NCBI GenBank assembly: GCA_937895955.1
Contig: CALAZI010000053.1
Location: 1-42,999 of the forward strand
Length of the DNA: 42,999 bases
Source of the DNA: an uncultured Alphaproteobacteria bacterium
GTDB taxonomy: Bacteria; Pseudomonadota; Alphaproteobacteria; Caulobacterales; Parvularculaceae
Direction of reading: 5' to 3'
The position numbers and the translations under genes were made by a program. The notes beneath the pieces were generated by a model. It was not told the DNA's origin. It saw only the letters and a program-made list of their open reading frames with translations, and did not search any database. This document shows, one piece after another, positions 1 through 7,808 of the stretch (positions are counted from its first letter, which is position 1; each line of letters begins with the position of its first letter).

Positions 1-76
1 TGGTGCCGCTTAGGTGACTCGAACACCTGACCCCATCATTACGAATGATGTGCTCTACCAACTGAGCTAAAGCGGC
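1..76 (-). tRNA. tRNA-Thr (anticodon CGT)
   Basis: On the minus strand the sequence folds as a complete cloverleaf: acceptor GCCGCTT/AAGCGGC, D arm GCTC...GAGC with AGTTGGTA loop, anticodon stem CATCA/TGATG with loop TTCGTAA, and T arm AGGTG-TTCGAGT-CACCT. The anticodon is CGT, which reads the threonine codon ACG. The 3' CCA is encoded (bases 3-1). It lies about 100 bp downstream of pheT on the same strand, so it could be co-transcribed with it or have its own promoter in 77-173. Confidence 0.96.
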
Positions 77-151
77 TTGCTCCGACGCCCTAGGGGCCGG
101 AAGGGGGGTTCTTTAGCTTCTCCCCCCCGCTTCCGCAAGCGGGCTCTCTAG

Positions 152-181
152 GCGCCTGAAGAGCGGCCCGCTCTCAGGCGC
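152..181 (-). other. strong stem-loop overlapping the pheT stop codon
   Basis: Bases 152-158 (GCGCCTG) pair with 175-181 and bases 160-165 pair with 169-174, with one bulged A and a 3-nt loop. This gives a 13-bp GC-rich hairpin that includes the pheT stop codon (174-176). A second hairpin, CCCGCTT-CCGC-AAGCGGG, lies just beyond at 126-142. Neither is followed by a T-tract on the minus strand, so an intrinsic terminator is unlikely; 3'-end protection or processing between pheT and the tRNA is possible (inference). Confidence 0.45.
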
Positions 182-2588
182 GCAGCGCGCCGCCCGTCGC
201 CTTTTCGACGGCGGCGACAATCGCGCCGCCGATCCGCTCGATCTCCTCGTCGGTGAGCGTCTTGTCGCGCGGCTGCAGCGTCACCTCGACGGCGATAGAC
301 TTCTTGCCCTCGGCGATTCCCTTGCCCTGATAGACGTCAAACAGGCCGACATCGGCGATGAGCTTTTTTTCGGCCCCGCGCACCGCCTTAATCAGCGCTT
401 CGGCTGTGACGCCTTCATCGACGACAAAGGCGAAATCGCGCCGTACAGGCGACAGGTCCGCGGCGTCAAGCGCCGGCTTCGTCTTCGTCGGCTTGGGCTT
501 CGGCGCCGGGATCGCGTCAAGAAAAACCTCAAAACCATAGACAGGTCCGTCAACATCCATCTCCTTGAGGATGCGCGGATGAATTTCGCCGAAATGCGCG
601 AGCGCCAGTTTCGGTCCGAGACGCAGAACGCCTGAGCGTCCCGGGTGATACCAATCGGGCGCGTCCGTCGTCGTTTGCGCCTGATCGACATTGGCGCCCG
701 CCGCTTCAAGCGCCGCAATCGCGTCAGCCTTTACGGTGAAGAGATCATCACGGCGTTCCGTCTTCGCCCAGTGGCGTTTCGGATTTGAAAGGCGCGCGCC
801 GCCGGCGACGCTTCGCTGGCCGTCCGGGCGATCGGATGCGTAAACGGGCGCGACTTCAAACAGCGCAAGATCGTCAATGCTGCGATCGGCGTTGCGCTGC
901 AGCGCCGCAATGAGATTCGGCAACATCGAAGGGCGCATCGCGCCGAGATCGGACGAAATCGGATTGGCGAGAATGAGCCCTTGCGCCGCGAGCCAATTGC
1001 GGCCGTCGCAGAAAAGCGCCGCATGACGCTCATCCGTGAAAGACCACGTCACGCATTCGAGCATGCCGCGCGCGGCGAGCGCGCGCTTGACGAGCCGGCG
1101 ACGATCCTGGGCCCGCGTCAGCTTCGGCCGCTCGACGGCGGTTCGGGCGGGAAGCGTCGCAGCGGGAAGCGCGTCGAAACCGGCGATGCGCGCGATCTCT
1201 TCGACAAGATCCGCCTTGCCTTCGACATCGGGTCGCCAGGAAGGGACATCCACGAGCCACGGATCGGCGCGCGAGACTTTAAAGCCGAGCGCCGACAGGA
1301 TCGCTTCCGATTTTTCCGGCGGAACGTCGACGCCGGTGAGGCGTTTGACTTCCGACGGCGGAAAATCGACCACTTTTTCAAATTTCGGCTTCGCGCCGGC
1401 GATCAGAATCTCGCTCGGCTCGCCGCCGCAAAGGTCAAGAATGACGCGCGTCGCCATTTCAAGACCGGGAACGACGAAGTTGGGATCGACCCCACGCTCG
1501 AAACGGTGACGCGCATCGGAATGAATGCCGGTCTTGCGGCCGGTCTTCGCCGTCCGCAACGGGTCGAAATAGGCCGACTCGATGAAGACGTTGACGGTCT
1601 TATCCGTACACCCCGTATCTTCGCCGCCCATCACGCCGCCAAGACCGAGAACGCCGTTATCGTCGGCGATGACCGTCATTGTCTCATCGATTTCGTAGGT
1701 CTTGCCGTCGAGCGCGAGGAAGCTCTCGCCCTTCTCGCCGAGACGCGCGCGAATCTCGCCCTTGAGCTTGTCGGCGTCGTAAACGTGCAACGGACGCGCC
1801 CGGTCATAAGAAAGCAGGTTCGTCACATCGACTAGCGCTGAGATCGGGCGAAGGCCGATTGCGCGCAGCCGGTCAGCGAGCCATTTCGGCGAGGGGCCGT
1901 TCTTGAGCCCGCGAATGATCCGGCCGGCGAAGATCGGACAGGCGTCTTCGGCGCCGGCCGGGAAACGCAGGCCGATCTTTTGCGGACAGGGATAGCCGCC
2001 TTTGACAGGCTGAGGCGCTTTCGTAACGAATTTGCCGAGCCCCGCAGCGGCGAGATCGCGCGCGACGCCCGCGACGCCGTTCGTATCCGGCCGATTGGGC
2101 GTCACCTCAAACTCGATGACCGGATCGTTCGCGCCGAGCCATTCGGCGATCGGATCGCCGATCTTCGCGTCCGCCGGCGCCTCGATGATGCCGTCATGAT
2201 CGTCGCCCACCATCATTTCGCGCGCCGAACACATCATGCCATGCGATTCAACGCCGCGGATTTTCGCTTTTGTCAGCGTGACATCAATGCCCGGCACATA
2301 GGCGCCGACCGCCGCATAGGCGACCTTGATCCCCTTGCGCGCGTTTGGCGCGCCGCAAACGATCTGCAGCACGCCATCCTTAGTCGCGACCTTGCAGACC
2401 TTGAGCTTGTCGGCTTCAGGATGCTTTTCGGCCTCAAGAACCTCGCCGATCGTAAAAGCCTTCAGGCGCTCGACGGGGTCGTCGACATGCTCAACCTCAA
2501 GACCGACGGCGATCATCGCCGCAACTATGTCGTCGAGCGATGCGCCTGTTTCGAGGTGTTCTTTCAGCCAGGACAACGTGAATTTCAT
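174..2588 (-). CDS. pheT: phenylalanine--tRNA ligase beta subunit PheT
   Basis: This is the beta chain of the cytoplasmic alpha2-beta2 PheRS, which charges tRNA-Phe; beta carries tRNA-binding and editing domains. It is 804 aa, the normal bacterial length. In order: N-terminal MKFTLSWLKEHL, the EMAP/OB-like tRNA-binding domain (about residues 40-150, with VCGAPNARKG), B3/B4 editing domain, B5 domain (about 400-475), the inactive class II core, and the C-terminal anticodon-binding (FDX-ACB) domain from about 705 with LSPVRRDFAFVVDE. The ATG overlaps the stop of the upstream membrane-protein gene by 4 bp (ATGA), implying translational coupling. Unlike the usual pheST arrangement, pheS is not adjacent: two genes lie between. 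A strong hairpin covers the stop codon. Confidence 0.98.
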   Translation of the reverse strand: MKFTLSWLKEHLETGASLDDIVAAMIAVGLEVEHVDDPVERLKAFTIGEVLEAEKHPEADKLKVCKVATKDGVLQIVCGAPNARKGIKVAYAAVGAYVPGIDVTLTKAKIRGVESHGMMCSAREMMVGDDHDGIIEAPADAKIGDPIAEWLGANDPVIEFEVTPNRPDTNGVAGVARDLAAAGLGKFVTKAPQPVKGGYPCPQKIGLRFPAGAEDACPIFAGRIIRGLKNGPSPKWLADRLRAIGLRPISALVDVTNLLSYDRARPLHVYDADKLKGEIRARLGEKGESFLALDGKTYEIDETMTVIADDNGVLGLGGVMGGEDTGCTDKTVNVFIESAYFDPLRTAKTGRKTGIHSDARHRFERGVDPNFVVPGLEMATRVILDLCGGEPSEILIAGAKPKFEKVVDFPPSEVKRLTGVDVPPEKSEAILSALGFKVSRADPWLVDVPSWRPDVEGKADLVEEIARIAGFDALPAATLPARTAVERPKLTRAQDRRRLVKRALAARGMLECVTWSFTDERHAALFCDGRNWLAAQGLILANPISSDLGAMRPSMLPNLIAALQRNADRSIDDLALFEVAPVYASDRPDGQRSVAGGARLSNPKRHWAKTERRDDLFTVKADAIAALEAAGANVDQAQTTTDAPDWYHPGRSGVLRLGPKLALAHFGEIHPRILKEMDVDGPVYGFEVFLDAIPAPKPKPTKTKPALDAADLSPVRRDFAFVVDEGVTAEALIKAVRGAEKKLIADVGLFDVYQGKGIAEGKKSIAVEVTLQPRDKTLTDEEIERIGGAIVAAVEKATGGALRA

Positions 2589-3208
2589 TCTGATTTAGCC
2601 TCATCCTTGGCGAATAAGCCGCCGAATATCCGCGTCGGTGCCGGACAGGTTTTGACATCGGCGCTGCGCGCCTGGTCGCGCGACTGCCAGCAGCGGTCGA
2701 ACACGGAGCAATAGCAAACCTCAAGCACGACGTCCGGCGCGCCGCCTTCGAGATATCGGGCCGCAAGCGCCTGAAAGGCCGCATCCGTCTCCTCGCCGGC
2801 GCTCCACGTTCCTTTCATGACCGTGACGGATTCTCCTGCGGCAAGAACCGCCCCCTCCAGATCATTGCCGTTGAACGCCATCGATCCAGTGATCTCGGCG
2901 CCGAACAGCGTCTCCTCAAGCTCTCGCCAGCGATGCGCCGCAGCGCCATTAAGCTTCAGCGATATCGATTCAACAAGCGCAGGTCCGACCCCGGCGTTTT
3001 CGACGACGAATTCCAGCGTGCGAGAATTCTCATCGCCTGAGATGACGAAATCGGACGAAACAATCGGCCATACGCTGGCGTGCTTTTGCGCACGCATCAC
3101 TTGCGCCTGATCCCAGGCCACGCAGAGGGCGCTGACGCCGACAATCATCGCCACGATCGAACCCACCGTTTCGAAATTGAGCGGTCCGGCGTTTTTTTCA
3201 TCAGCCAT
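2585..3208 (-). CDS. hypothetical single-span membrane protein between pheS and pheT
   Basis: 207 aa, family not recognised. The N-terminus (MADEKNAGPLNFETVG) is followed by one hydrophobic segment at about residues 17-34, then a roughly 170-residue, probably beta-rich soluble domain without a recognised catalytic motif. The C-terminal part holds several cysteines (EVCYCSVFDRCW, KTCPAP). The start ATG at 3208 shares its A with the TGA of the DUF302 gene, with GGAGAACC upstream; a TTG one codon earlier is possible but poorer. The end overlaps pheT by 4 bp. The gene is therefore translationally locked between DUF302 and pheT. Function unknown; being in the operon does not prove a role in tRNA charging. 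Confidence 0.85.
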   Translation of the reverse strand: MADEKNAGPLNFETVGSIVAMIVGVSALCVAWDQAQVMRAQKHASVWPIVSSDFVISGDENSRTLEFVVENAGVGPALVESISLKLNGAAAHRWRELEETLFGAEITGSMAFNGNDLEGAVLAAGESVTVMKGTWSAGEETDAAFQALAARYLEGGAPDVVLEVCYCSVFDRCWQSRDQARSADVKTCPAPTRIFGGLFAKDEAKSE

Positions 3209-3591
3209 CAAAGGTTCTCCACAACGCGCGTCAGCGCCGCCTTGACGGTTTTCGCAGCGTCATCGAGAGCAGGATCGCCGACGCGGCCCAATGAGGCGAC
3301 AGGATCGACGGCGGCGACTTCAACGCCCGCATTCGTCTGCTGCACGATGATATTGCAGGGGAGCATGACGCCGATCTTGTCCTCGATCGACAAGGCGCCA
3401 TGCGCCATTTTCGGATTGCAGGCGCCGAGAATGCGATAGGGACGAAAATCGACGTCGATCTTTTTCTTCAGCGTCGCCGAAACGTCGATATCGGTGAGAA
3501 CGCCGAAGCCTTCCTTTTTCAACGCCTCGACAACGCGCGCAATGACGTCCTCGAAGGCGCCCGACACGGTCTTGGCGATATAGTAGCTCAC
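3208..3591 (-). CDS. DUF302 domain protein
   Basis: 127 aa, essentially one DUF302 domain. Diagnostic segments are ILGACNPKMAHGAL (about residues 55-67) and IGVMLPCNIIVQQ (about 77-89), each with the conserved cysteine. DUF302 proteins are small alpha/beta proteins of unknown function found in cytoplasm and periplasm; no signal peptide is visible here. The start is GTG at 3591, preceded by an excellent AGGAGG five bases upstream that overlaps the pheS stop codon, so expression is probably tied to pheS. It overlaps the next gene by one base. Its placement between pheS and pheT is unusual. Confidence 0.92.
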   Translation of the reverse strand: MSYYIAKTVSGAFEDVIARVVEALKKEGFGVLTDIDVSATLKKKIDVDFRPYRILGACNPKMAHGALSIEDKIGVMLPCNIIVQQTNAGVEVAAVDPVASLGRVGDPALDDAAKTVKAALTRVVENL

Positions 3592-3600
3592 AGCGTCCTC

Positions 3601-4677
3601 CTATCGTGAAAGACCGGTCGAAAGATTCGGCTGGTCAAGCGGGTCAAACCCGTAATGCCGAAGCCAGCGCGCATCCGCCGCGAAAAAATCGCGAAGATCG
3701 GGAATGCCGTATTTCAGCATGGCGAGGCGATCAACGCCCATGCCGAAAGCGAAGCCCTGATATTCGTCGGGATCAAGGCCGCAATTTTTGAGGACGTTCG
3801 GATGCACCATGCCGCAGCCGAGAATCTCCATCCATTTCTCGCCCTGGCCGATGCGGATCTCATTGCCGACGCGCTCATAGCCGATGTCCATTTCGGCCGA
3901 CGGCTCGGTGAAGGGAAAGAAGTGCGGCCGAAAGCGCGTCTTGACGCTGTCGACTTCGAAAAACGCCTTACAGAACGCCTCAAGGGTTCCTTTAAGATGG
4001 CCCATATGCGTTTCGCGGTCGATGACGAGACCCTCGACCTGGTGAAACATCGGCGTATGCGTCTGATCTGAATCGCAGCGATAGGTGCGGCCCGGAATGA
4101 CGATCCGGATCGGCGGCTTTTGCGACATCATCGTGCGAATCTGCACCGGGCTCGTATGCGTGCGAAGCAGCATTCGGGAACCGTCTTCTTTCTCATTAAA
4201 GAAGAACGTGTCGTGCATTTCCCGCGCCGGATGATCGGGGGGAAAATTCAGCGCCGTGAAATTGTGGAAATCATCCTCGATATCCGGCCCCTCGGCGACG
4301 TCGAAGCCCATTGCGGAAAAAATCGCAATGATCTCTTCCGTCACCTGGGTCACCGGGTGAATGCGCCCTTTCGGCAATGGCGCGATCGGCAGCGTTACAT
4401 CGACCTTTTCTGTCGCGAGACGGCGGTCCAGCTCGGCGTCTTCAAGCTTCTTTTTCTTTTCATCGATCGCCAGGGCGATCTTGTCCTTGAGCGCATTCAG
4501 CGCCGCACCGGCGGTTTTGCGTTCTTCCGGGCTCATCTTGCCGAGCGCTTTCATGCGTTCTGAAATAACGCCCTTCTTGCCGAGCGCTGAAACGCGCACG
4601 TCTTCCAGCGCCTGGATCGTCCCGGCGTCGGCGACTTTCGTCAGCGTTTCGCGTTCAATCGTTTCAATGTCAGCCAT
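3601..4677 (-). CDS. pheS: phenylalanine--tRNA ligase alpha subunit PheS
   Basis: Catalytic alpha chain of PheRS (class II), which forms Phe-AMP and charges tRNA-Phe. 358 aa, as expected. An N-terminal coiled-coil tRNA-binding arm (about 1-100, with EKKKKLEDAELDRRLATEK) precedes the class II core: RMLLRTHTSPVQIRTM (motif 2 region), GRTYRCDSDQTHTPMFHQVEG, GCGMVHPNVLKNCG and motif 3 GMGVDRLAMLKYGIPD. It sits 17 bp downstream of a P1-family peptidase gene and directly upstream of DUF302, whose ribosome binding site overlaps the pheS stop. Confidence 0.98.
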   Translation of the reverse strand: MADIETIERETLTKVADAGTIQALEDVRVSALGKKGVISERMKALGKMSPEERKTAGAALNALKDKIALAIDEKKKKLEDAELDRRLATEKVDVTLPIAPLPKGRIHPVTQVTEEIIAIFSAMGFDVAEGPDIEDDFHNFTALNFPPDHPAREMHDTFFFNEKEDGSRMLLRTHTSPVQIRTMMSQKPPIRIVIPGRTYRCDSDQTHTPMFHQVEGLVIDRETHMGHLKGTLEAFCKAFFEVDSVKTRFRPHFFPFTEPSAEMDIGYERVGNEIRIGQGEKWMEILGCGMVHPNVLKNCGLDPDEYQGFAFGMGVDRLAMLKYGIPDLRDFFAADARWLRHYGFDPLDQPNLSTGLSR

Positions 4678-4694
4678 AGCGTGCGCTTTCCGGT

Positions 4695-5858
4695 TCAGTC
4701 GCTTTTGTGCTGGTCGATCGCGTCGCGCACCGCATCCAGAGGGAGCGCGTCAACACGGACGAGTTCGTCTTTATACGTATCGTAGCCCTCAATCGATTCA
4801 GCCATAAGGAGAGAGTTGAGAATGGCCTCTTCGGTCGCTTCGATCGCCGCCTGCGAAAGCGGCGAAAAAAGATCGTTGGGAATATCCTCTATCGCCGATG
4901 CGGCCGATCGCCTCGACGGCGTGCGCCTCACGCTTTCAGCCGTCGAGAATGAAATCACATAATCGCCCGATCCATTCGTCATCGACGCGCCGGTGCGGGC
5001 GAGGCCGGCGAGCGCGCGGCGCGCAAGACGTTCAAGGTTGCGATCGGAGAGCGGCGCATCGGTCGCCAGCACAATGATGACAGAGCCGTCCGCATCGCCG
5101 CGGTCGACATGCTCTTTCAGATAATAGCGGCCGAGCCTTTCCCCGATCGGCGCGCCGTCCATCGAAAGAACGCCGCCGAAATTCGACTGCACGAGAACGC
5201 CGACGCCATAGCCGCCCAATTTCTCGGGAAGCCTGCGCGAACTGGTGCCGACGCCGCCTTTCCAGCCGAAAGCGCGCACGCCGCGGCCGGCGCCCACCGA
5301 TCCCTCTTTAACCGGACCGCCTTCGGCGGCGTCGATCGCTCGGCGGATGAGTTTCGGCGTCAGCGCGCGCTTGCGGATGTCGTTCAATCCGCCGTCATTG
5401 GTTTCGCCGACGACAGCGTTGACGGACCCGACGCGCTCATTGCCGGGCTGTTCGAGAGTCCATTCGATCGCGGCGATCATTCCTTCCGCGACATTCAACG
5501 TATTCGTCAGGATGATCGGCGCTTCTATTTCCCCAAGCTCCATGACTTGCGTCGAACCGGCGAGCTTGCCGTAGCCATTGCCGACGACGACGGCCGCCGG
5601 CACCTTATCCTGATAGAGATTGCCGCCATGCGGCAGGATCGCCGTTGCGCCAGTGCGAATGGTTTTTCCCTTGTCGAGCGTCACATGGCCGATCTTCACG
5701 CCCTCAATGTCGGTGATCGCATTCATAGGGCCAGGCTGAAGAACGCCGGGCGTAATCCCGAGCGAGCGAGCGCGGACGCGCTCCTCCGCCGAGGCGTCGG
5801 CGCCAAACGCCGCCATGAAAGCGGCGACGGCGAGAACGGCTTGCAGCCGAATGATCAC
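4695..5858 (-). CDS. secreted P1 family peptidase (DmpA/aminopeptidase-like)
   Basis: 387 aa. An N-terminal signal peptide (about residues 1-24, ending near GADASAEE) predicts export to the periplasm. The body matches the P1/DmpA family of self-processing N-terminal-nucleophile aminopeptidases: ITDIEGVKIGHVTL, RTGATAILPHGG, VVVGNGYGKLAGSTQ, the conserved KGGVGTSSRRLP region, GVLVQSNFGGVL, and NGSGDYVISFSTA near the C-terminus. Family members release N-terminal amino acids or beta-amino acids from peptides; the substrate here is unknown. GTG start with GGAG eight bases upstream, directly after the rplT terminator. Its position between rplT and pheS is unusual, and pheS follows after 17 bp, so this gene's promoter may also drive the pheS operon. 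Confidence 0.93.
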   Translation of the reverse strand: MIIRLQAVLAVAAFMAAFGADASAEERVRARSLGITPGVLQPGPMNAITDIEGVKIGHVTLDKGKTIRTGATAILPHGGNLYQDKVPAAVVVGNGYGKLAGSTQVMELGEIEAPIILTNTLNVAEGMIAAIEWTLEQPGNERVGSVNAVVGETNDGGLNDIRKRALTPKLIRRAIDAAEGGPVKEGSVGAGRGVRAFGWKGGVGTSSRRLPEKLGGYGVGVLVQSNFGGVLSMDGAPIGERLGRYYLKEHVDRGDADGSVIIVLATDAPLSDRNLERLARRALAGLARTGASMTNGSGDYVISFSTAESVRRTPSRRSAASAIEDIPNDLFSPLSQAAIEATEEAILNSLLMAESIEGYDTYKDELVRVDALPLDAVRDAIDQHKSD

Positions 5859-5870
5859 TTGACTTGCTCC

Positions 5871-5905
5871 AAAAGAAAAAGCGTCACCTTACGAGTGACG
5901 CTTTT
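5871..5905 (-). terminator. Rho-independent terminator after rplT
   Basis: On the minus strand GCGTCAC (5901-5895), a 7-nt loop and GTGACGC (5887-5881) form a perfect 7-bp stem followed by TTTTTCTTTT. It ends the rpmI-rplT transcript and separates it from the peptidase-pheS-pheT genes. Confidence 0.9.
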
Positions 5906-5968
5906 CGAAATTCATCCGTCCACGTCACCCGGTTCGTATTCGCGTTCGCCGGGCGAGGCGAAAAGAAA

Positions 5969-6328
5969 CTACGCGGCGAGCGCCGCTTTCGCCTTTTCCG
6001 CCAGGGCCTTGAACGCCTCGGGCTCCTTCACGGCGAGATCGGCGAGAACCTTGCGGTCAACCTCGACGCCCGCTTTCGAGAGCCCGTCGATAAATCGGGC
6101 GTAGGTGAGGCCAAGCTCGCGCGCGCCGGCGTTGATGCGCTGGATCCAGAGCGAGCGGAAATTGCGTTTCTTCGCGCGGCGGTCGCGATAGGCGTACTGG
6201 CCGGCTTTCTCGACGGCCTGACGGGCGACGCGGATCGTGTTCTTGCGGCGGCCGAAATAACCTTTGGCGGCCTTGGTGACTTTCTTGTGCTTGGCGTGGG
6301 ACGTAACGCCCCGTTTGACACGTGACAT
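5969..6328 (-). CDS. rplT: 50S ribosomal protein L20
   Basis: 119 aa, the standard length. L20 binds 23S rRNA early in large-subunit assembly and in several bacteria represses its own operon. Typical motifs are MSRVKRGVTSHAKHKKVTKA, GYFGRRKNTIRVARQAVEKA and RDRRAKKRNFRSLWIQRINA. A very strong AGGAGG precedes the ATG and overlaps the rpmI stop, so L35 and L20 are coupled. The gene is followed by an intrinsic terminator. Confidence 0.98.
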   Translation of the reverse strand: MSRVKRGVTSHAKHKKVTKAAKGYFGRRKNTIRVARQAVEKAGQYAYRDRRAKKRNFRSLWIQRINAGARELGLTYARFIDGLSKAGVEVDRKVLADLAVKEPEAFKALAEKAKAALAA

Positions 6329-6339
6329 GGTCTGGCCTC

Positions 6340-6540
6340 CTAACGGCTATACGGCATGTATTTTTTGACGATCTTCGCGTCCTGGTCGGACAAGCAGTCC
6401 GCGCCGCGGTTTTGACGGATGTATTTTCCGTTGTGCGAGATCAGTCGGTGCCGTTTGCCGGCGGCGCCGGCTTTGACCTTGCCGGAGGCGGTCATTTTGA
6501 AGCGCTTTTTAGCGCCTGACTTGGTCTTCATCTTGGGCAT
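6340..6540 (-). CDS. rpmI: 50S ribosomal protein L35
   Basis: 66 aa starting MPKMKTKSGAKKRFK, the canonical L35 N-terminus; a structural protein of the large subunit. I chose the ATG at 6540 because AAGGA lies nine bases upstream and because the longer in-frame start (6603) would add 21 residues not found in L35 and would run through a leader hairpin. rplT follows after 11 bp. infC, often upstream in other bacteria, is not adjacent here. Confidence 0.97.
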   Translation of the reverse strand: MPKMKTKSGAKKRFKMTASGKVKAGAAGKRHRLISHNGKYIRQNRGADCLSDQDAKIVKKYMPYSR

Positions 6541-6558
6541 TTTGCGGTTCCTTAAATC

Positions 6559-6585
6559 GCCCCTTGATCTCGAAGAATCAGGGGC
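6559..6585 (-). promoter_or_regulatory. leader hairpin upstream of rpmI
   Basis: In the rpmI 5' leader, bases 6585-6577 (GCCCCTGAT) pair with 6568-6559 (ATCAAGGGGC) with a single bulge around an 8-nt loop. The hairpin sits directly upstream of the AAGGA ribosome binding site. A 12-bp palindrome AAGGCATGCCTT (6602-6613) lies earlier in the same leader. There is no T-tract, so this is not a terminator. Ribosomal-protein autoregulation by L20 is a plausible but unproven role. Confidence 0.5.
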
Positions 6586-6642
6586 TCGCTTTATGACCGC
6601 CAAGGCATGCCTTTGGGCCCGGCGGCCGGTCAGAAGCGGCGG

Positions 6643-6670
6643 GTTATAGCCGAGAAGCGGCCGGAGGCAA
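6643..6670 (-). promoter_or_regulatory. rpmI: candidate promoter for rpmI-rplT
   Basis: On the minus strand TTGCCT (6670-6665), a 16-bp spacer and TATAAC (6648-6643) resemble a housekeeping promoter. It would start transcription near 6636 and give a leader of about 95 nt containing the hairpin at 6559-6585. The call rests on sequence match only. Confidence 0.5.
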
Positions 6671-6675
6671 GAGAC

Positions 6676-7620
6676 TCAGGCCGCATCATGAAAAATGACG
6701 CCAAGCGCCATGCGCCGACCGGCGCGGATCGTCGACACGCCGTGGCGCATTTTCGCGCGATAGGAGCCGCCGCTCGCGCTTGAGACGGGTCGGTCGCTCA
6801 CCGCGAAGGCGACCGCATCGCCCTCCTCCAGCGGAACCACATGAGCCCGCGACTGCATGCGCGGCCTCTGTTCCGTCAGCACGAACTCGCCGCCCTCAAA
6901 GTCCTTTCCGGGCGTTGAAAGCAAAATCGCGACCTGGATTGGAAATATTTCGGTACCGTAAAGGTCTTGATGTAGACTGTTGTAATCTCCCGGACCATAA
7001 GACAGGAGGAGCGGCGTCGGCCGGTTTTGTCCTGCCGCTGCGCAAAGGGAACGGTATGACCGATGGTTTTCAGGGATTTTCCCTTTAGCGCCGAGCCTCA
7101 CGCGCCAGCGATTTCCAATCGGAACGAGATTTTTGAAGAAATCTTCTCGCAAAGCGCGAATATGGGCCGGCAGAGGATCAGCGAAATATTTGTATTCACC
7201 GGCACCAAAGCCGAAGTTCTTCATTTCGATGCGGGAACGAAAGAGACTTTGATTGGCGTAAGAAGCCCTCAGCGTGCTTGCCTCCTCAGCATCCAAAATT
7301 CTCCCAAGGCGAGCGAAGCCGTCGCGATCGAGCGCTGTCTGGGCCGACGCCCAGTCAAGTTCGGCAATCCTCTCCGTAAGCGATCCCGAGACGAGGCGAT
7401 CAGGCCGGCAGCGTTTGCAGGGCCTGAAGCCGGCTTTTTCCGCTTCTGCGCGGGATCGGACGAAGGCGACATTCCGGCGCTGCGGCCGGCCGGGACAGGA
7501 GGGGAGGCAGTAAACCCCGGTCGTCGTCACGCATGAGTAGAACCGGCCGTCAGCCGCCCGGTCGCGGGTCGAAACGGCCCGCCAACGCGCGTCATCTCCC
7601 TCAAGACAGTATGGCGCCAA
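6676..7620 (-). CDS. Ada-type zinc domain fused to 2OG-Fe(II) oxygenase (COG3826/PF09859-like)
   Basis: 314 aa with two recognisable parts. Residues 1-75 match the N-terminal methylphosphotriester-accepting domain of Ada: FYSCVTTTGVYCLPSC and FRPCKRC supply cysteines 38, 42, 68 and 71 (E. coli Ada uses 38, 42, 69, 72). Residues about 85-314 match the 2OG-Fe(II) oxygenase family COG3826: FGFGAGEYKYFADPLP, RPTPLLLSYGPGDYNSLHQD with the H217-x-D219 iron pair, GGEFVLTEQRPRMQSRA, and MRHGVS (H293 as third ligand) followed by GVIFHD. A role in sensing or repairing alkylation damage is inferred from the Ada part. The AraC-like and methyltransferase parts of Ada are absent. The start is TTG at 7620, with GGAGG five bases upstream. 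Divergent from the retropepsin gene. Confidence 0.88.
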   Translation of the reverse strand: MAPYCLEGDDARWRAVSTRDRAADGRFYSCVTTTGVYCLPSCPGRPQRRNVAFVRSRAEAEKAGFRPCKRCRPDRLVSGSLTERIAELDWASAQTALDRDGFARLGRILDAEEASTLRASYANQSLFRSRIEMKNFGFGAGEYKYFADPLPAHIRALREDFFKNLVPIGNRWRVRLGAKGKIPENHRSYRSLCAAAGQNRPTPLLLSYGPGDYNSLHQDLYGTEIFPIQVAILLSTPGKDFEGGEFVLTEQRPRMQSRAHVVPLEEGDAVAFAVSDRPVSSASGGSYRAKMRHGVSTIRAGRRMALGVIFHDAA

Positions 7621-7808
7621 ATGATCCTCCGCCGCTTCAGCGAGGCAGTTCTAGGGCGTCCGGGGGCCTAAAGCCGCCCGATTCCTGCGCCCAGCCGCGC
7701 CGGCTTGCGGCGAAGCGTTCCTCTGGAGCGACGATTGCGGTTGCGCGCCTTTCAGTTGTCGTGGGCATGGGGCCCAATTTTGGGTAGGCTGGTAAAAAAG
7801 GCGGTCGC

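Noticed and set aside
981..1835. Long plus-strand open frame inside pheT
   Set aside because: Antisense shadow of pheT caused by GC-rich codon use; low-complexity Arg-rich product, no start signal.
5109..6104. 331-residue plus-strand open frame across the P1 peptidase gene and rplT
   Set aside because: Antisense to two well-supported genes and crosses the terminator.
6541..6603. Longer rpmI start at 6603
   Set aside because: Would add 21 non-L35 residues across the leader hairpin; MPKMKTKSG with AAGGA is the canonical start.
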